Shown in pieces: positions 27,101 to 36,081 of a stretch of DNA of 64,000 bases. Made by a program: the position numbers and the translations under genes. The DNA lies in NCBI GenBank assembly GCA_030248135.1, contig JASANC010001495.1, forward strand, positions 1 to 64,000. The letters are read 5' to 3'. Under the pieces are notes generated by a model. The model saw nothing but the letters and a program-made list of their open reading frames with translations, was not told the DNA's origin and did not search any database. The stretch's first letter is position 1; each line of letters opens with the position of its first letter. The DNA comes from Theristus sp. LFF4_11 (Eukaryota; Nematoda; Chromadorea; Monhysterida; Xyalidae).

Positions 27101-30100
27101 TTTTCTGAATCCCGTTCCCAAGGGTGCGGAGCGTGAGGAGCCGACCAATCAGCGAGTTGCATATATTAGCGTGATAGACTGTTCTTATTGTCTTATTCAG
27201 TATGAAGAAGGCAATTTTACTGCTCAAAAGGAGAGCATTGGTATGTGAAAATCGAAACCGAACCGAACCATTTTTGTATGAAACTCCAAAAAGGGTTTCA
27301 CACTACGTACTGACCGTACCAATTCACTTCCAATCATTTTGCTAATTCTGACATTTCACTTAACTTGATTGCAATTTCGGCCCTTCGAAAACGATGCTAG
27401 TGGCAAGCCCGAGTGATCATTATTTTTGATTGAAAAACCGCAACACTTTTGTACTTTAGTTACTAGTTTCATGAGGTTTTGTGCAGCTAGCGCGTATCAA
27501 GTCTGAATTGATATTATTTCTTTCTTTGCTACTTCGACCACCCACATGACATCCTATCCCATCACGCCAAAAGGGAGAAAATAAAAAAAAAGATATATGA
27601 GAATTCGAATTGGACGATTTTGAGTGCGATGAAAATGCATGTTTAAAAGGAGCTTCTCAAAGTCTCTTTTTTCTCGTTTTCCCATTCTTGGCTGATTCGA
27701 TTTCATGAAAATTTTCTTGAAAAACAACTAAAATTAATTGAAACTCAATTCAATAAGAGAGGCAGTATGATTGCTAGGGGCATAGGAGTGCGATCGTGTG
27801 GGGTACCACCGCGGTTTCCCTTGCCGGTCGTGTACGGACGGACCGGTCCGCAAATCGCTAACGTGACGACGACAAATCGTCGACAAAAACAAAAAAACAA
27901 CATAAAAATCGTGAAAATGCAAAAAATACCAAAACTGTGGAAAACACCAAAAATTGCGCAAACCGACCAACACCCACCAGTCATATGACAGCCGCGAAAC
28001 TCGTACTCGTCATCTTGATCCCAATGTTTCGCCGACAGATTCGTCAATTTATCGCCGTTCGCGTACTCGAGATTCGCCAAGTGCCAGTCGAGCAGCTGAC
28101 GATCGTTGCTGTTCAGGTACGTGTCACTGAAACAAAAAACGCAACATCAGTCCGGGCCCGGTTGCACTGACGAGTCTGGGAGCTCGCGGCATGCGCTTAC
28201 CAGGCGAAACCGCAAGAAACAGAGTGCTCGCACCAATTGTAATACTATACGCATTGCCAAATTGATCTCAGTTTTGCAGTTGCGAACGATATCGAAGCGA
28301 AAACAAAAACACGGAGAACTCCCGTTTCATTTGCTTTGTATGTGAAACATTTGGTGAAAAAAAAACACCAATGATCAATTACGAACACGGGTTTCTTGCT
28401 GCGTAGCTCGTCGAGATTTGCGACCAAATTAGCGCGTTGCCGTTTCAACTTTTCGAAAACCTAAAATAAAAAAACAAACCAACTGGAAACTTGACATTCA
28501 ACCGGACATTATCAATTTTGTTTTGGTTCTGCGTGCGACTCATTGCGTTTGTAGACGCACAAAGGAAACTAGTTTCGTACATTTTGGGGAAATTCAAAAC
28601 AGCCGAGTGACCCGGTCGTTTTCAGGGACATCAATTTTGAAATTCCCGCTTCGCGCATGAAACGGTCGCAGAACCAAAAAAAGAAAAGGTTTTACATTGA
28701 ACAGATCCAGTAGGTCCTTTCGAGCGCATCGCGACTCAAAATCGTCTTTCTCAGTGGCATTGATTTCTTGTTGCTGTTCGTCAATGGCAGTCAAAGTGTC
28801 AGACATCTGCACCGGAATGATATTAGTCTTTAGAGTCAGTTGGCTTTAGGACCTGTCACTTGGCTCAATCCAGCTGATCACGATTAATCAGCGCGTCCGC
28901 ATTTCAGTACGCGAAACAAGTTGCAAATAAATCTACTTCTTCGGTTCATTCAAATTCAGCATACATTTTCAAACATAGTTTCGAAAGTTTGTGTTTTTGT
29001 ACAGCGCTGCAAAAGCGCGTTTTCTTCTGTACTGTATGTATGTTTAACATGTAATCTTTTTGTAGTATACAGAGCTTGCGAAAGAATAACAAACGAGATC
29101 GAAGTTGCATGAAAACGTAATTGGCAACAAATGGCGCGTTTCAATTCAATTAAACCAATTCAACAGTCGTTCTTAGTTCAATTCAATTCACATTTCGCAT
29201 GGTCTGCTCTGCGAGAAAGTGACAGGCTTAAACGAACACACTTTACATTTGACAAAGCATCAAACTAGCCTGCTTTTGAACGTCTCTGATCTTCTCCTGT
29301 ACCATCACGATCGATTGATAGAATTCCAGTTTGGTCTCCTTGATTCGTTTCTCGTGTTGCCTGATGAAAAAACGAAACAAACGAGAATCAAAACAGAGGG
29401 CGCAATTCAATCTGATCTTGATTTCGTCCCCGGCTTCATAGCGATTTCTTCTGCATTTCAATTAAAAAATCATAGTAAGGACCCTCACCAATATTTGACT
29501 TTGAATTTAGACCAACACTCGATTTTTTTAATAAAAAAACTCCAGTAACCAATCAGCACACGAGTCCAGATTACGAAACGGACTTTATCAACAGCTCCAG
29601 TAGATCGTTCAAGCTGAGCGGTTTTCCATTCAACTCGGTGACGTTCAGCGAATGCACCACGTACGCGGCCATACTCAGCAGACGGTTGAACTCCCGCTCG
29701 ATTATGCCGTCCTTGCTGGCGTCGCACTGCAAAAAAAAACGGTGAAACTCTTTTGTTTTCTTGAATTAGAAAATTTTCAATTTTTTGAAAAACGCCTTCG
29801 AGCAAACTGAAGTCATTTGAAACACTACCCTGTCGGCGCAACGCCGAGCTCATGATGAGTTGCAACACCAACAACAACAACAACAACAACAACAACAAGC
29901 AACGACGTGGTGGTGGAACGGGGTCAGTCCGCCGAAATGCAGTGAACCGTGCATTTTCTTATTTGCGGCATTGTTCACCTCACCCCGCATGGCGGCGTTA
30001 TTCACCAGGGGTTCCACCACGTCATGGCTATGAGGGCAGTGGACGTAGAAGCGGCATGCCAACCTTTTTACCGTCGGCTCCATATATGGGCGTCGCGTGA

Positions 30101-32308
30101 CGCGCCCGCAACAGCTCAATGTCCATTTGTTGCGCAAGCACCGTGACTGGATTGCCCACTGAAACGGTTGTTTGTTTTTGTTGGAAATTGGTTTCATGAA
30201 AGAAAAAACACGTGAATTATTTTTCTGAATGATTCTTTTTCAACAGAACAAAACCGCTCACACAGCCCGGTGACTATCATCGCTCCCATGTCGCCGATTT
30301 GGTTCGTCTCTGACGCTTGAAACGTCGCCATACGTCCACCGACACGATTCTGAACAAGAAGCACAGTTCTGCACAGAGAGAGACGCGATTTGTGACCAGT
30401 CTTCCAAACTGTAACTCATGGGACAATCAGCTGATTGGCTGCTTCTGAATTCGGCTCATTGATTGCACCTGCCCAGCTGGATACAGTCAACCAGCATACC
30501 AGATTCGACTGTCAGAACGCACAGATCGCTCATATGCGTCACAGTTTGGCTGTTTAACTCAAACTCAAGACCAATTCATGCACACTAATTTTATCCGACG
30601 CGTCATGTCTCATTCATGGAGCAAATAAAACCGCAATCCAACACGTCACATTTATCATTACAACGCTGTTCGTTCAAACCAGCATTCATGCATGACGCGA
30701 CGTGCCGGGTTTGTAAACGTCTGTCTACGCACTACACGCTGTTTTCGCAGTTTTACCTGAGTGTCCCTGCTGGATGCATGGAAACGTCGTGCATGAATTG
30801 GCTTTTCTGCAAACCTGCCACCAACCCTTGCTTCGATCACTTTCACGTCGCATCCGAACTGCGTGAGTTTTCGCGCGGCTGTCAGTCCGGCGATACCGGC
30901 GCCAACGACGATCACGCTGCATTTTCGCGGGCCCACTGCAAAAAGGAACATTATCGTACCTTATGAATATTATCGTATCTTATGGATTTCTGCCACACAC
31001 GATACATTCGTTCGTGTTACTGTAATCCAAAGTTTCGTATGCTCCGATTCTGCGACAAAGTGACAGGTTCAAACAAACAAACAAACAAACAAACAAACAA
31101 ACAAACAAAACACACTCACTGACGCGGGTTTTCGCGAGCTCGAATTTGCCGAAATTAATGAAACCATATCGATCGAGAAAACCGTGAATTCTCACGATCA
31201 ACTGTTGATCGCCTGAAAAGACGGAATAAAAACGAACGGTTTTCTGCAGTGGCCATAGGTTTCATCTTTTTCCAGAAGTTCAATGGAAAAGTCTCAGAAA
31301 AAGATTGCCTGAACGACAAACAATTCGGAAAACACAACAAAAAAGACTTATGGTCAGAAGGCCATTGGTTGGTTGGTTGGTCAGCTGATTGGTTGATTGA
31401 TTGCACACACGCATTGTGTGATGTGTGCATCAAGTGCAGGCATTGCTGAGAAGCAGTTCAACCAACCAACCAATTGTACATAAATTACAGATGGACTGAA
31501 CACAAACGCACTATTGTACGGCTCGGGAATATAATCGAGCACCCGTTCGCTGGTCACTTCGTCACTGCTGTCGCGTAACCAACATTGCAACTGAAAATAC
31601 AGTCGAACTCTAAATTATAGGCGATCAGCTGATTGGTTGGTGGGTGAGTGATCAAGTGATGCATGCTTTCTGTGCAAAGCGTAGAGGTGGTCTGCACATT
31701 CTCCGTGTGGTGTATTTTTTTCAAAAAAAAAGAAATCGGTCTTTTCCCGAAAAAAAACTGTCGTTTGTTTCTTTACACCTGCCTTCGCACAAATGAAATA
31801 CCAAGAAAACAGGTGTCGATTTATCAACAATCACGTGCCGTTTTATTTCGAATGTAAAGATAGACGTCTTTGGTGGCCTGAGGCGCGCGCACAATGTCCG
31901 GAAAACAGGCGCACTCTTGCGCTGTCATACTCCGGAACGGCATACGACTGTTGTGTGCGGCTGCCTGTAGCGCTGTGAAATGCAAGAGCACTGTTTTTTA
32001 TTGTTTGACCACGAAACAGCACAGTATAAGACGTTGTGGGGTTTTGGGACCCGTGTGGCGGAAACGAAACTATGGAAAAAGCTTTCCTTTTTATTTTAAC
32101 GTGTGTGCGATAATTGCGTGTGAAATGGCTTGCAGCTTGTCAAATGACGCAAGATGAACAATGGATAAAAATGACAAAAGAAATCAAACAAACCAGATTT
32201 GTCGTCGTCGGCTGACAAAATTTCAATATTTGACGGCTTTGTGATGAGCATGTGCAACGCCGAGTTGCCGGCCGTCGAATGTTTCGCTCGAGATCGCAGT
32301 GAGGACAT
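3127..32308 (-). CDS. KDM1A: Lysine-specific histone demethylase 1 (LSD1/KDM1A), 17 exons
   Basis: A FAD-dependent amine oxidase that removes methyl groups from H3K4me1/2 in the nucleus with CoREST (family knowledge). Exons in coding order: 32308-32194, 31972-31839, 31590-31512, 31212-31120, 30935-30826, 30349-30262, 30158-30064, 29726-29584, 29360-29270, 28806-28696, 28460-28387, 28126-27978, 5855-5760, 5168-4933, 4497-4258, 3779-3709, 3496-3127. All phases agree and give 764 residues. A SWIRM domain (about 50-135) contains CACFPDI and EPYNS. The dinucleotide fold is [15 protein letters not shown] (about 146). Two helical segments around 287-378 match the CoREST-binding tower, which separates KDM1A from KDM1B. 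The FAD-linked lysine is in FGVINKVILYF (about 538), and the C-terminus has [10 protein letters not shown] loop of about 60 residues before RLFFAGEHT is unusually long. Two introns appear to start with GC. The first exon has no homology support beyond its phase and Met. Confidence 0.95.
4047..4155 (-). pseudogene. Partial tandem duplicate of a KDM1A exon inside its intron
   Basis: Read on the minus strand, this stretch encodes [15 protein letters not shown], closely matching [15 protein letters not shown] in the authentic exon at 4497-4258. Flanking bases also match, including a copy of the downstream ..GGTGTGGAC. It covers only the 3' part of the exon, lacks the N-terminal half, and is not needed for a phase-consistent transcript. 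It is best read as a decayed duplication. Use as an alternative exon cannot be excluded but would duplicate a core strand of the oxidase domain. Confidence 0.6.
4515..4665. repeat. R1 interspersed repeat (copy 3, diverged)
   Basis: Contains TTCTGTCACTCAATGCGCGC and a diverged TTTCGAATTGCCGCATCA phrase. It lies in the KDM1A intron between the exons at 5168-4933 and 4497-4258. Confidence 0.55.
5861..21190. other. 15-kb gene-poor stretch: KDM1A intron and 5' flank of Toll
   Basis: No convincing exon on either strand, no RNA gene, and hardly any of the transposon families that fill the rest of the window. Composition is mixed, with short CA/GT, CT and GTT runs (for example near 8650, 17060 and 17270). 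Some 14-base words recur: CGGCCATAAAACGA is at 12497 and 13029. The stretch is part of the KDM1A intron (5856-27977) and is also the upstream region of the oppositely oriented Toll gene. A cis-regulatory role for Toll is an inference from position and lack of repeats. Confidence 0.6.
21299..25550 (+). CDS. Toll: Toll-type receptor (LRR ectodomain, transmembrane, TIR), six coding exons
   Basis: Exons 21299-21928, 22019-22336, 22414-23547, 23632-24309, 24414-24929 and 25149-25550 join in phase 0 to give 1,225 residues. Order: signal peptide ([15 protein letters not shown]), N-terminal cysteine cap CPPKCHC, many leucine-rich repeats of the LxxLxLxxN type, a cysteine cap with [11 protein letters not shown] (about 658-690), a cysteine cluster ([11 protein letters not shown], about 705-725), a second short LRR block, a cap with NPWRCDC, one membrane segment (about 998-1026), and a cytoplasmic TIR domain (about 1066-1205) starting GYDVFITYS. 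Two LRR blocks with an inner cysteine cluster is the protostome Toll (multiple-cysteine-cluster) form. Toll receptors signal in development, adhesion and immunity. The gene is nested in a KDM1A intron on the opposite strand. An upstream in-frame Met at 21197 is possible, but 21299 puts the signal peptide at the N-terminus. The BB-loop motif RDxxPG is missing. Confidence 0.94.
25554..25712. mobile_element. Non-autonomous inverted-repeat element (CCAATTCATGCA ends), copy 1
   Basis: Starts CCAATTCATGCACA and ends TGCATGAATTGG; the interior has runs of CACGTCACGTCACGT. A second copy is at 30571-30801. This copy begins three bases after the Toll stop codon, so it would form the start of the Toll 3' UTR. 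Confidence 0.75.
26420..27181. mobile_element. Fold-back element with inverted arms of about 240 bp
   Basis: The left arm (26420-26655) and right arm (26940-27181) are reverse complements over nearly their whole length, from CAGTCTATC..ATATATGCAACTCGC to GACGACGTCGTC near the centre. TA precedes the left end. A shorter relative (151 bp) with the same ATATATGCAAC ends is at 44830-44980, and a fragment is near 58995-59040. There is no coding capacity. It lies in the KDM1A intron 3' of Toll. The rest of 25713-27977 shows no other feature. Confidence 0.85.
28530..28680. repeat. R1 interspersed repeat (copy 4)
   Basis: Has GCGACTCATTGCGTTTG on one side, CAATTTTGAAATTCCCGC inside, and ends at GAACCAAA. 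It lies in the KDM1A intron between the exons at 28806-28696 and 28460-28387. Confidence 0.65.
30571..30801. mobile_element. CCAATTCATGCA inverted-repeat element, copy 2
   Basis: Same ends as the element at 25554-25712 (CCAATTCATGCACA and TGCATGAATTGG). It sits in a KDM1A intron and ends 24 bases from the donor of the exon 30935-30826. Confidence 0.75.
31600..31680. mobile_element. Partial MITE, CAGTCGAACTC family
   Basis: Begins CAGTCGAACTCTAAATTATA after a TA, matching the inverted end at 42819, and continues through AGCTGATTGGTTGG and GATGCATGCTTTCTGTGC. The left boundary is only nine bases from the KDM1A exon at 31590, so the element lies directly upstream of that splice acceptor (minus strand) and must supply its branch-point region. 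Confidence 0.7.
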
Positions 32309-32399
32309 TTTATTTTGTTATATTCTTTTTGTTGGTACTGCTCAGTTCGGTTTCAGTTTTATTTAGCCCTGCACTAACTGAAGATGAAGTGCATAAAGT

Positions 32400-32684
32400 C
32401 TAGGGTTAATGTTAACATAGTTGTTCCAGAGCGTGATGGATTTGTATACATTTTTAAAAAAGTGTTTTTTTCTGATCAGAGGTTGCTTGCAATGAGTCGT
32501 TGTAGGTTCCTAATCCTAAACCATAGTTGGTTCCAGAGCTGGGGGGCTGCCCTTCTTTTCTAAAATCCGCTTCAGTTAAAACACGCTCGTTGTCGGACAT
32601 TGCTTAAACAGACCTAATTCAAATCCTAATCCTAAAGCGTAATCGTAAGCCAAACCTGATCCTAACCTAATCCTAACCTAAGCC
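32400..32684. repeat. Degenerate CCTAA / TTAGG-like tract
   Basis: Repeated CCTAATCCTAA words, with the complementary TTAGGATTAGGATTAGG at 34180-34205 and again near 44090. The copies share flanks (GTCGTTGTAGGTTCCTAATC here; GGAACCTACAACGACTC at 34206), so this is a dispersed repeat arm in inverted orientation rather than a telomere. CATAGTTGTTCCAGAG-type ends recur at 32417 and 32523. Confidence 0.6.
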
Positions 32685-33160
32685 CATAGTTGTTCTAGGG
32701 GGGGCCTGGGGGGGGGGGCCGGGCCCCCCCCCCCAAAAAATTTCGAATCGATCTCTATCAAACAGGTTTTTTCGGCTCAGCTATTATCTATCTAAAAAAA
32801 TTTCTCAGCCAGCTATCTATCTGAAAATTTTTGTCTTCGAAGACATAAAATGAGTCAATTTTTGACCAAAATTGACCATTTTTGCTCGTAATTCTTGAAA
32901 ATTTCGCTAATTTTAGGTAAAATACGCGTTTATACTTGATTTTCAGTGTATTTTTAGCATTATTTTGCTGTTTTTATAGCTTTTTAGCGTTTTAGCTATC
33001 TATCTATCAAATTTCAAAATTTTGACCGCCCCCCCCCAAAGTCACATGCCCCCCCCCCCCGCGGCCCCCCCCCAAAATTCTCCAGCTATCTATCTATCTG
33101 GAAAATTTGCTCCAGCTATCTATATCGGCCCCCCAACCCCTCGGCTCTGGAACAACTATG
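32685..33160. mobile_element. hAT-like non-autonomous element with 8-bp target duplication
   Basis: Ends are inverted: CATAGTTGTTC at the left and GAACAACTATG at the right. It is bounded by a perfect 8-bp direct repeat CCTAAGCC (32677-32684 and 33161-33168). Eight-base duplications are typical of hAT transposons. The interior has G/C homopolymer runs, repeats of AGCTATCTATCTAT and no reading frame of note. Confidence 0.8.
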
Positions 33161-33244
33161 CCTAAGCCAAGCCTTTTGAGGAAGGAAGATGTCAGAACAA
33201 ATGCGTTTTAAACAAGTTTTAATTGAGGCCGGAGTAGAGATGTA

Positions 33245-33965
33245 AGGGTCAAAAAAAAATTTTTTTTATTTTTTTTTTAAAAGTAAAAAAAATGAGCATT
33301 TTTTTTATTTTTTTTATTAAAAATTTTTGAAATTTTTTCTTTAATGTGCCCTGAAAATGCCGTTTTTGGCATAATTTTTCGAAAGTTCAACAAAAAATTT
33401 TTTTGACTTTACCTTGTCTTCAACGCTGCAGGTGGTATTCTGGATTGATTTATCGACTGTTTTAGCCTTGGTGAGTGATGATCGACTCGCGCATTGAAGT
33501 ACTTGAGCGTCGCAAAGGCTAGTTCAACAAATTCCGATGCCGCCGCTAAGGTGAGATAGAAGCAGAGAACTCACATTTACGCATCGTTTTTCAGGATCTC
33601 GAAAGGTCGAAATTGCACTGTCTGCCACTGCAAGCGTAACTTCGTTGGTTGCTCATTGCTGTTTCGCCTCGTGTCGTCAGCATGATCACACCGGTTTGTT
33701 GTTGAACTTGTTTCCGTGTTATTTGAGGTGAATTGAGAGGCAAAACACGAGACGTGATGTCGTCGGTGGGAAAATGGGGTCGCCGAAACCAAGTCTGAAA
33801 TTTTCACCCTCCTCCCATATGAGTGGGGGTCATATGGTAAGTCGGTGGCTCCTCAGATGGTGATATTCAGACCCCCTGAAAAATTCTGAACATTCATTAA
33901 AAAAATTAAAAAAAAAATTTTTTTTTAAGAAAAAAATAGAATTTTTTTTTCTTGACATCTCTAGG
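33245..33965. repeat. AT-rich inverted arms
   Basis: A/T homopolymer-like sequence at 33249-33345 is mirrored by a similar run at 33895-33960. The interior (about 33310-33740) resembles 34590-34930 in direct orientation: both contain TTGAGCGTC followed by CAAAG, and CTTCGTGTCGT/CCTCGTGTCGT. This suggests two diverged copies of one element. No coding potential recognised. Confidence 0.45.
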
Positions 33966-35582
33966 CCGCAGCGTGTGCACGCGCGCTAGTGGATCATGAG
34001 CATGAGCATGCGGATGCGAGGTGCGCGTGCGTTTGAAAAAAGAAGCTCCAGGGAGCCGTAATGCATCATTATTAAAACAGCTGCATCTGCAGTTCCGGTG
34101 CTCCTCCTCCATAACACAGGAAAGAAAAAAATGCAAAAACTAAATTGATCATTTTCACCTTATCAAAAAGGCTTGGCTTAGGATTAGGATTAGGTTTAGG
34201 ATTAGGAACCTACAACGACTCATCACAAGCAACCTCAGATCAAAAATCAAAAAAATCACTTTCAAGAATGTATACAAATCCCAGGGAGCTGGGGGGGGGG
34301 GGTAGGGTTTGAAAAAAAGTGAAAATCCCGATTTTATTTTTTAAATTAAAAAAAAATTTTTTTAATTAATTTAAAAAAATTCAAAATCCCGGAGGAAAAT
34401 CCGATAGTCGACAAAAATAGGTGCATTCGAACCGCGCGCTGACGCGCTGAGTTCGAATATGGCACTTTCAGAAAAAAAAATAAAGCTGTTTTGACCTTTA
34501 AAATTTTCAAAAAAGTTTTGCGAAAATTAGCTTCGGACTAGGGTTGTTAAACAAAAATCGAATTTTTTAAGTAATTCAAAAAACAAAAATGCCGATTTTT
34601 TAAATTCAAAAATTTTTTCTCTAATATGCTCTGAAAACTTCAAATTTGGCATTTTCTTTGATATTACCTCGTAAAAGCGTCAGCAGTCCATTTTGGACCG
34701 TTTTACCGACTGATTTTAGCTTCGACAACATCTGCGATGAAGTTTTTGAGCGTCCCAAAGCTTGGCTTACCATTTCCAGATGCAGATAAGGTGACGATTC
34801 GCCTCGCAGAGCGTCCGATCTGCTCCGTTTACATGCGCTACGTTGTCTGGTTGCTGCTTCGTGTCGTGTCGTCGCGACATCATCATCAGAATTGATCGAA
34901 TTTCAAGCCGGTATGTTTGTCTTCACTTTAGCTGGGGACAATTAGTGACGTTTTGGGGGTCAAAACACAAGCATAGGCATGGTAACTGACCGGTGTACCA
35001 CGCGTACCACTGATAGTTACAAATAGCGGCAATCGGTATTTGAACACCCAAAGGACGCTAGCGCGTGGTTCATATATTCAGCTCATTTCAAACAAACAAT
35101 TTAAAAAATCTAAAAAATTGGGCTTGAACACAGTCACCCACGTAGCGCACCGCATGGTCTGCGGCAAAAACGATAAAATAATAGATATAAAGTGCGTCGT
35201 AAAGAAGCTGAACTACAGGGTGTATATTGAAATTCAAAACAATGGTTGCCATTCGCGCAAAAACCAACAAGGATGCAAGCAACCACAATTGAACCACCGA
35301 GGGGATTTTGTTTTTAATTTTTCGTTTAATTAATGCTTACGAGAGCAAAAAATAACAGTTTGGAAACTAATATTGAAAATTGTCATTTCAGCAAGATTTT
35401 GCTTTCTTCTTCTGCCTCTTTAGTAACAGTTTTCAGTTTTCACGCGTTGTCAGCAACGTTCAATTGTTGTTGTTGTTGGAATTTTAGGCGATGTGTATAC
35501 CCAGGGTTAGCCGAGAAAAGCGTGCAGAACGCCGTCGAGTAGGGTGCCCATCGAGTTTTCTCTGTCACTAAGTGCCTATGCA

Positions 35583-35653
35583 CCTCTCGGCGAAGCTCGA
35601 TCCCCCGAACGCACAGACAAAAGTCTAATGCGCTACCACCAGGCTACGAGGGT
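35583..35653 (-). tRNA. tRNA-Lys-like sequence, probably a decayed pseudogene
   Basis: Read on the minus strand it has the box A region TAGCCTGGTGGTAGCGC, an anticodon region with AGACTTTTGTCT (compatible with anticodon TTT) and a T arm CGGGG-GATCGAG-CTTCG, which folds with two G-T pairs. The acceptor stem pairs at only about five of seven positions. The anticodon arm seems one base short of a normal seven-base loop. A working gene is unlikely. It could also be the head of a tRNA-derived SINE. Confidence 0.5.
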
Positions 35654-35869
35654 GACAATCACGGCTTCAACGGTCAATTTTTTATGTTTGCGAAAGTGAC
35701 GATTTTGGAGACATGTAACTTTTCCAGACTGTTGCGATTTGCGTTGCGTTGAAAAGCATCATTTGGGCTTAAAACTTTTACACCGCCTCTCCATTCCCCT
35801 ATTCCACCCACCCCACCGATCGTCAAACTGCGCTATTGAAGCAACAGAGTGCCTTTTAAATCACTCTGT

Positions 35870-36081
35870 AAAAAATGGCGGTAGGATAGAAAGAAAAGAT
35901 GGTAATCGCCAAATTTACGTGGGTGGCAGAGGCAGTTTGTATTTTTTTTGAAAAAAATCCACCAGTTTTCATTCGTTCAATCTAGTCAGCTGATCAGCAT
36001 AAACTCCAAATCAGCACACAAGCTAAGCTCAGTCATTCTCGTCTGCTCAAGGCTCGGCGGTGATCAACCGAAGTTTGAATC
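35870..36081 (+). promoter_or_regulatory. Shared upstream block of type II gene A
   Basis: The block shares phrases in the same order with the sequence before the paralogue at 47899: a TAGAAAGAAAA run, AAATTTAC / AGATTTAC, and CATTCGTTCAATCTAGTCAG (CATTCTTTCAATCTGGTCAG there), followed by the first ATG. The similarity outside coding sequence suggests a duplicated promoter and 5' UTR. Confidence 0.5.

Larger units (their letters stand above)
32309..35860. other. Repeat-rich spacer between KDM1A and the cysteine-rich array
   Basis: No coding exon seen. Contents: TTAGG-like tracts, a hAT-like element with an 8-bp target duplication, AT-rich arms, a diverged direct duplication (about 33310-33740 and 34590-34930) and a tRNA-like sequence at 35583-35653, each listed separately. 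The KDM1A promoter should lie just above 32308. Confidence 0.7.

Noticed and set aside
29852..30100. Poly-Asn frame from a CAA repeat near 29866-29900
   Set aside because: A simple repeat in a KDM1A intron read in a shadow frame. The real exons lie on the other strand.
34180..34210. Telomere-like TTAGGATTAGGATTAGG tract
   Set aside because: Short, degenerate, and present with shared flanks at 32.5 and 44.1 kb. It is part of a dispersed repeat rather than a chromosome end.
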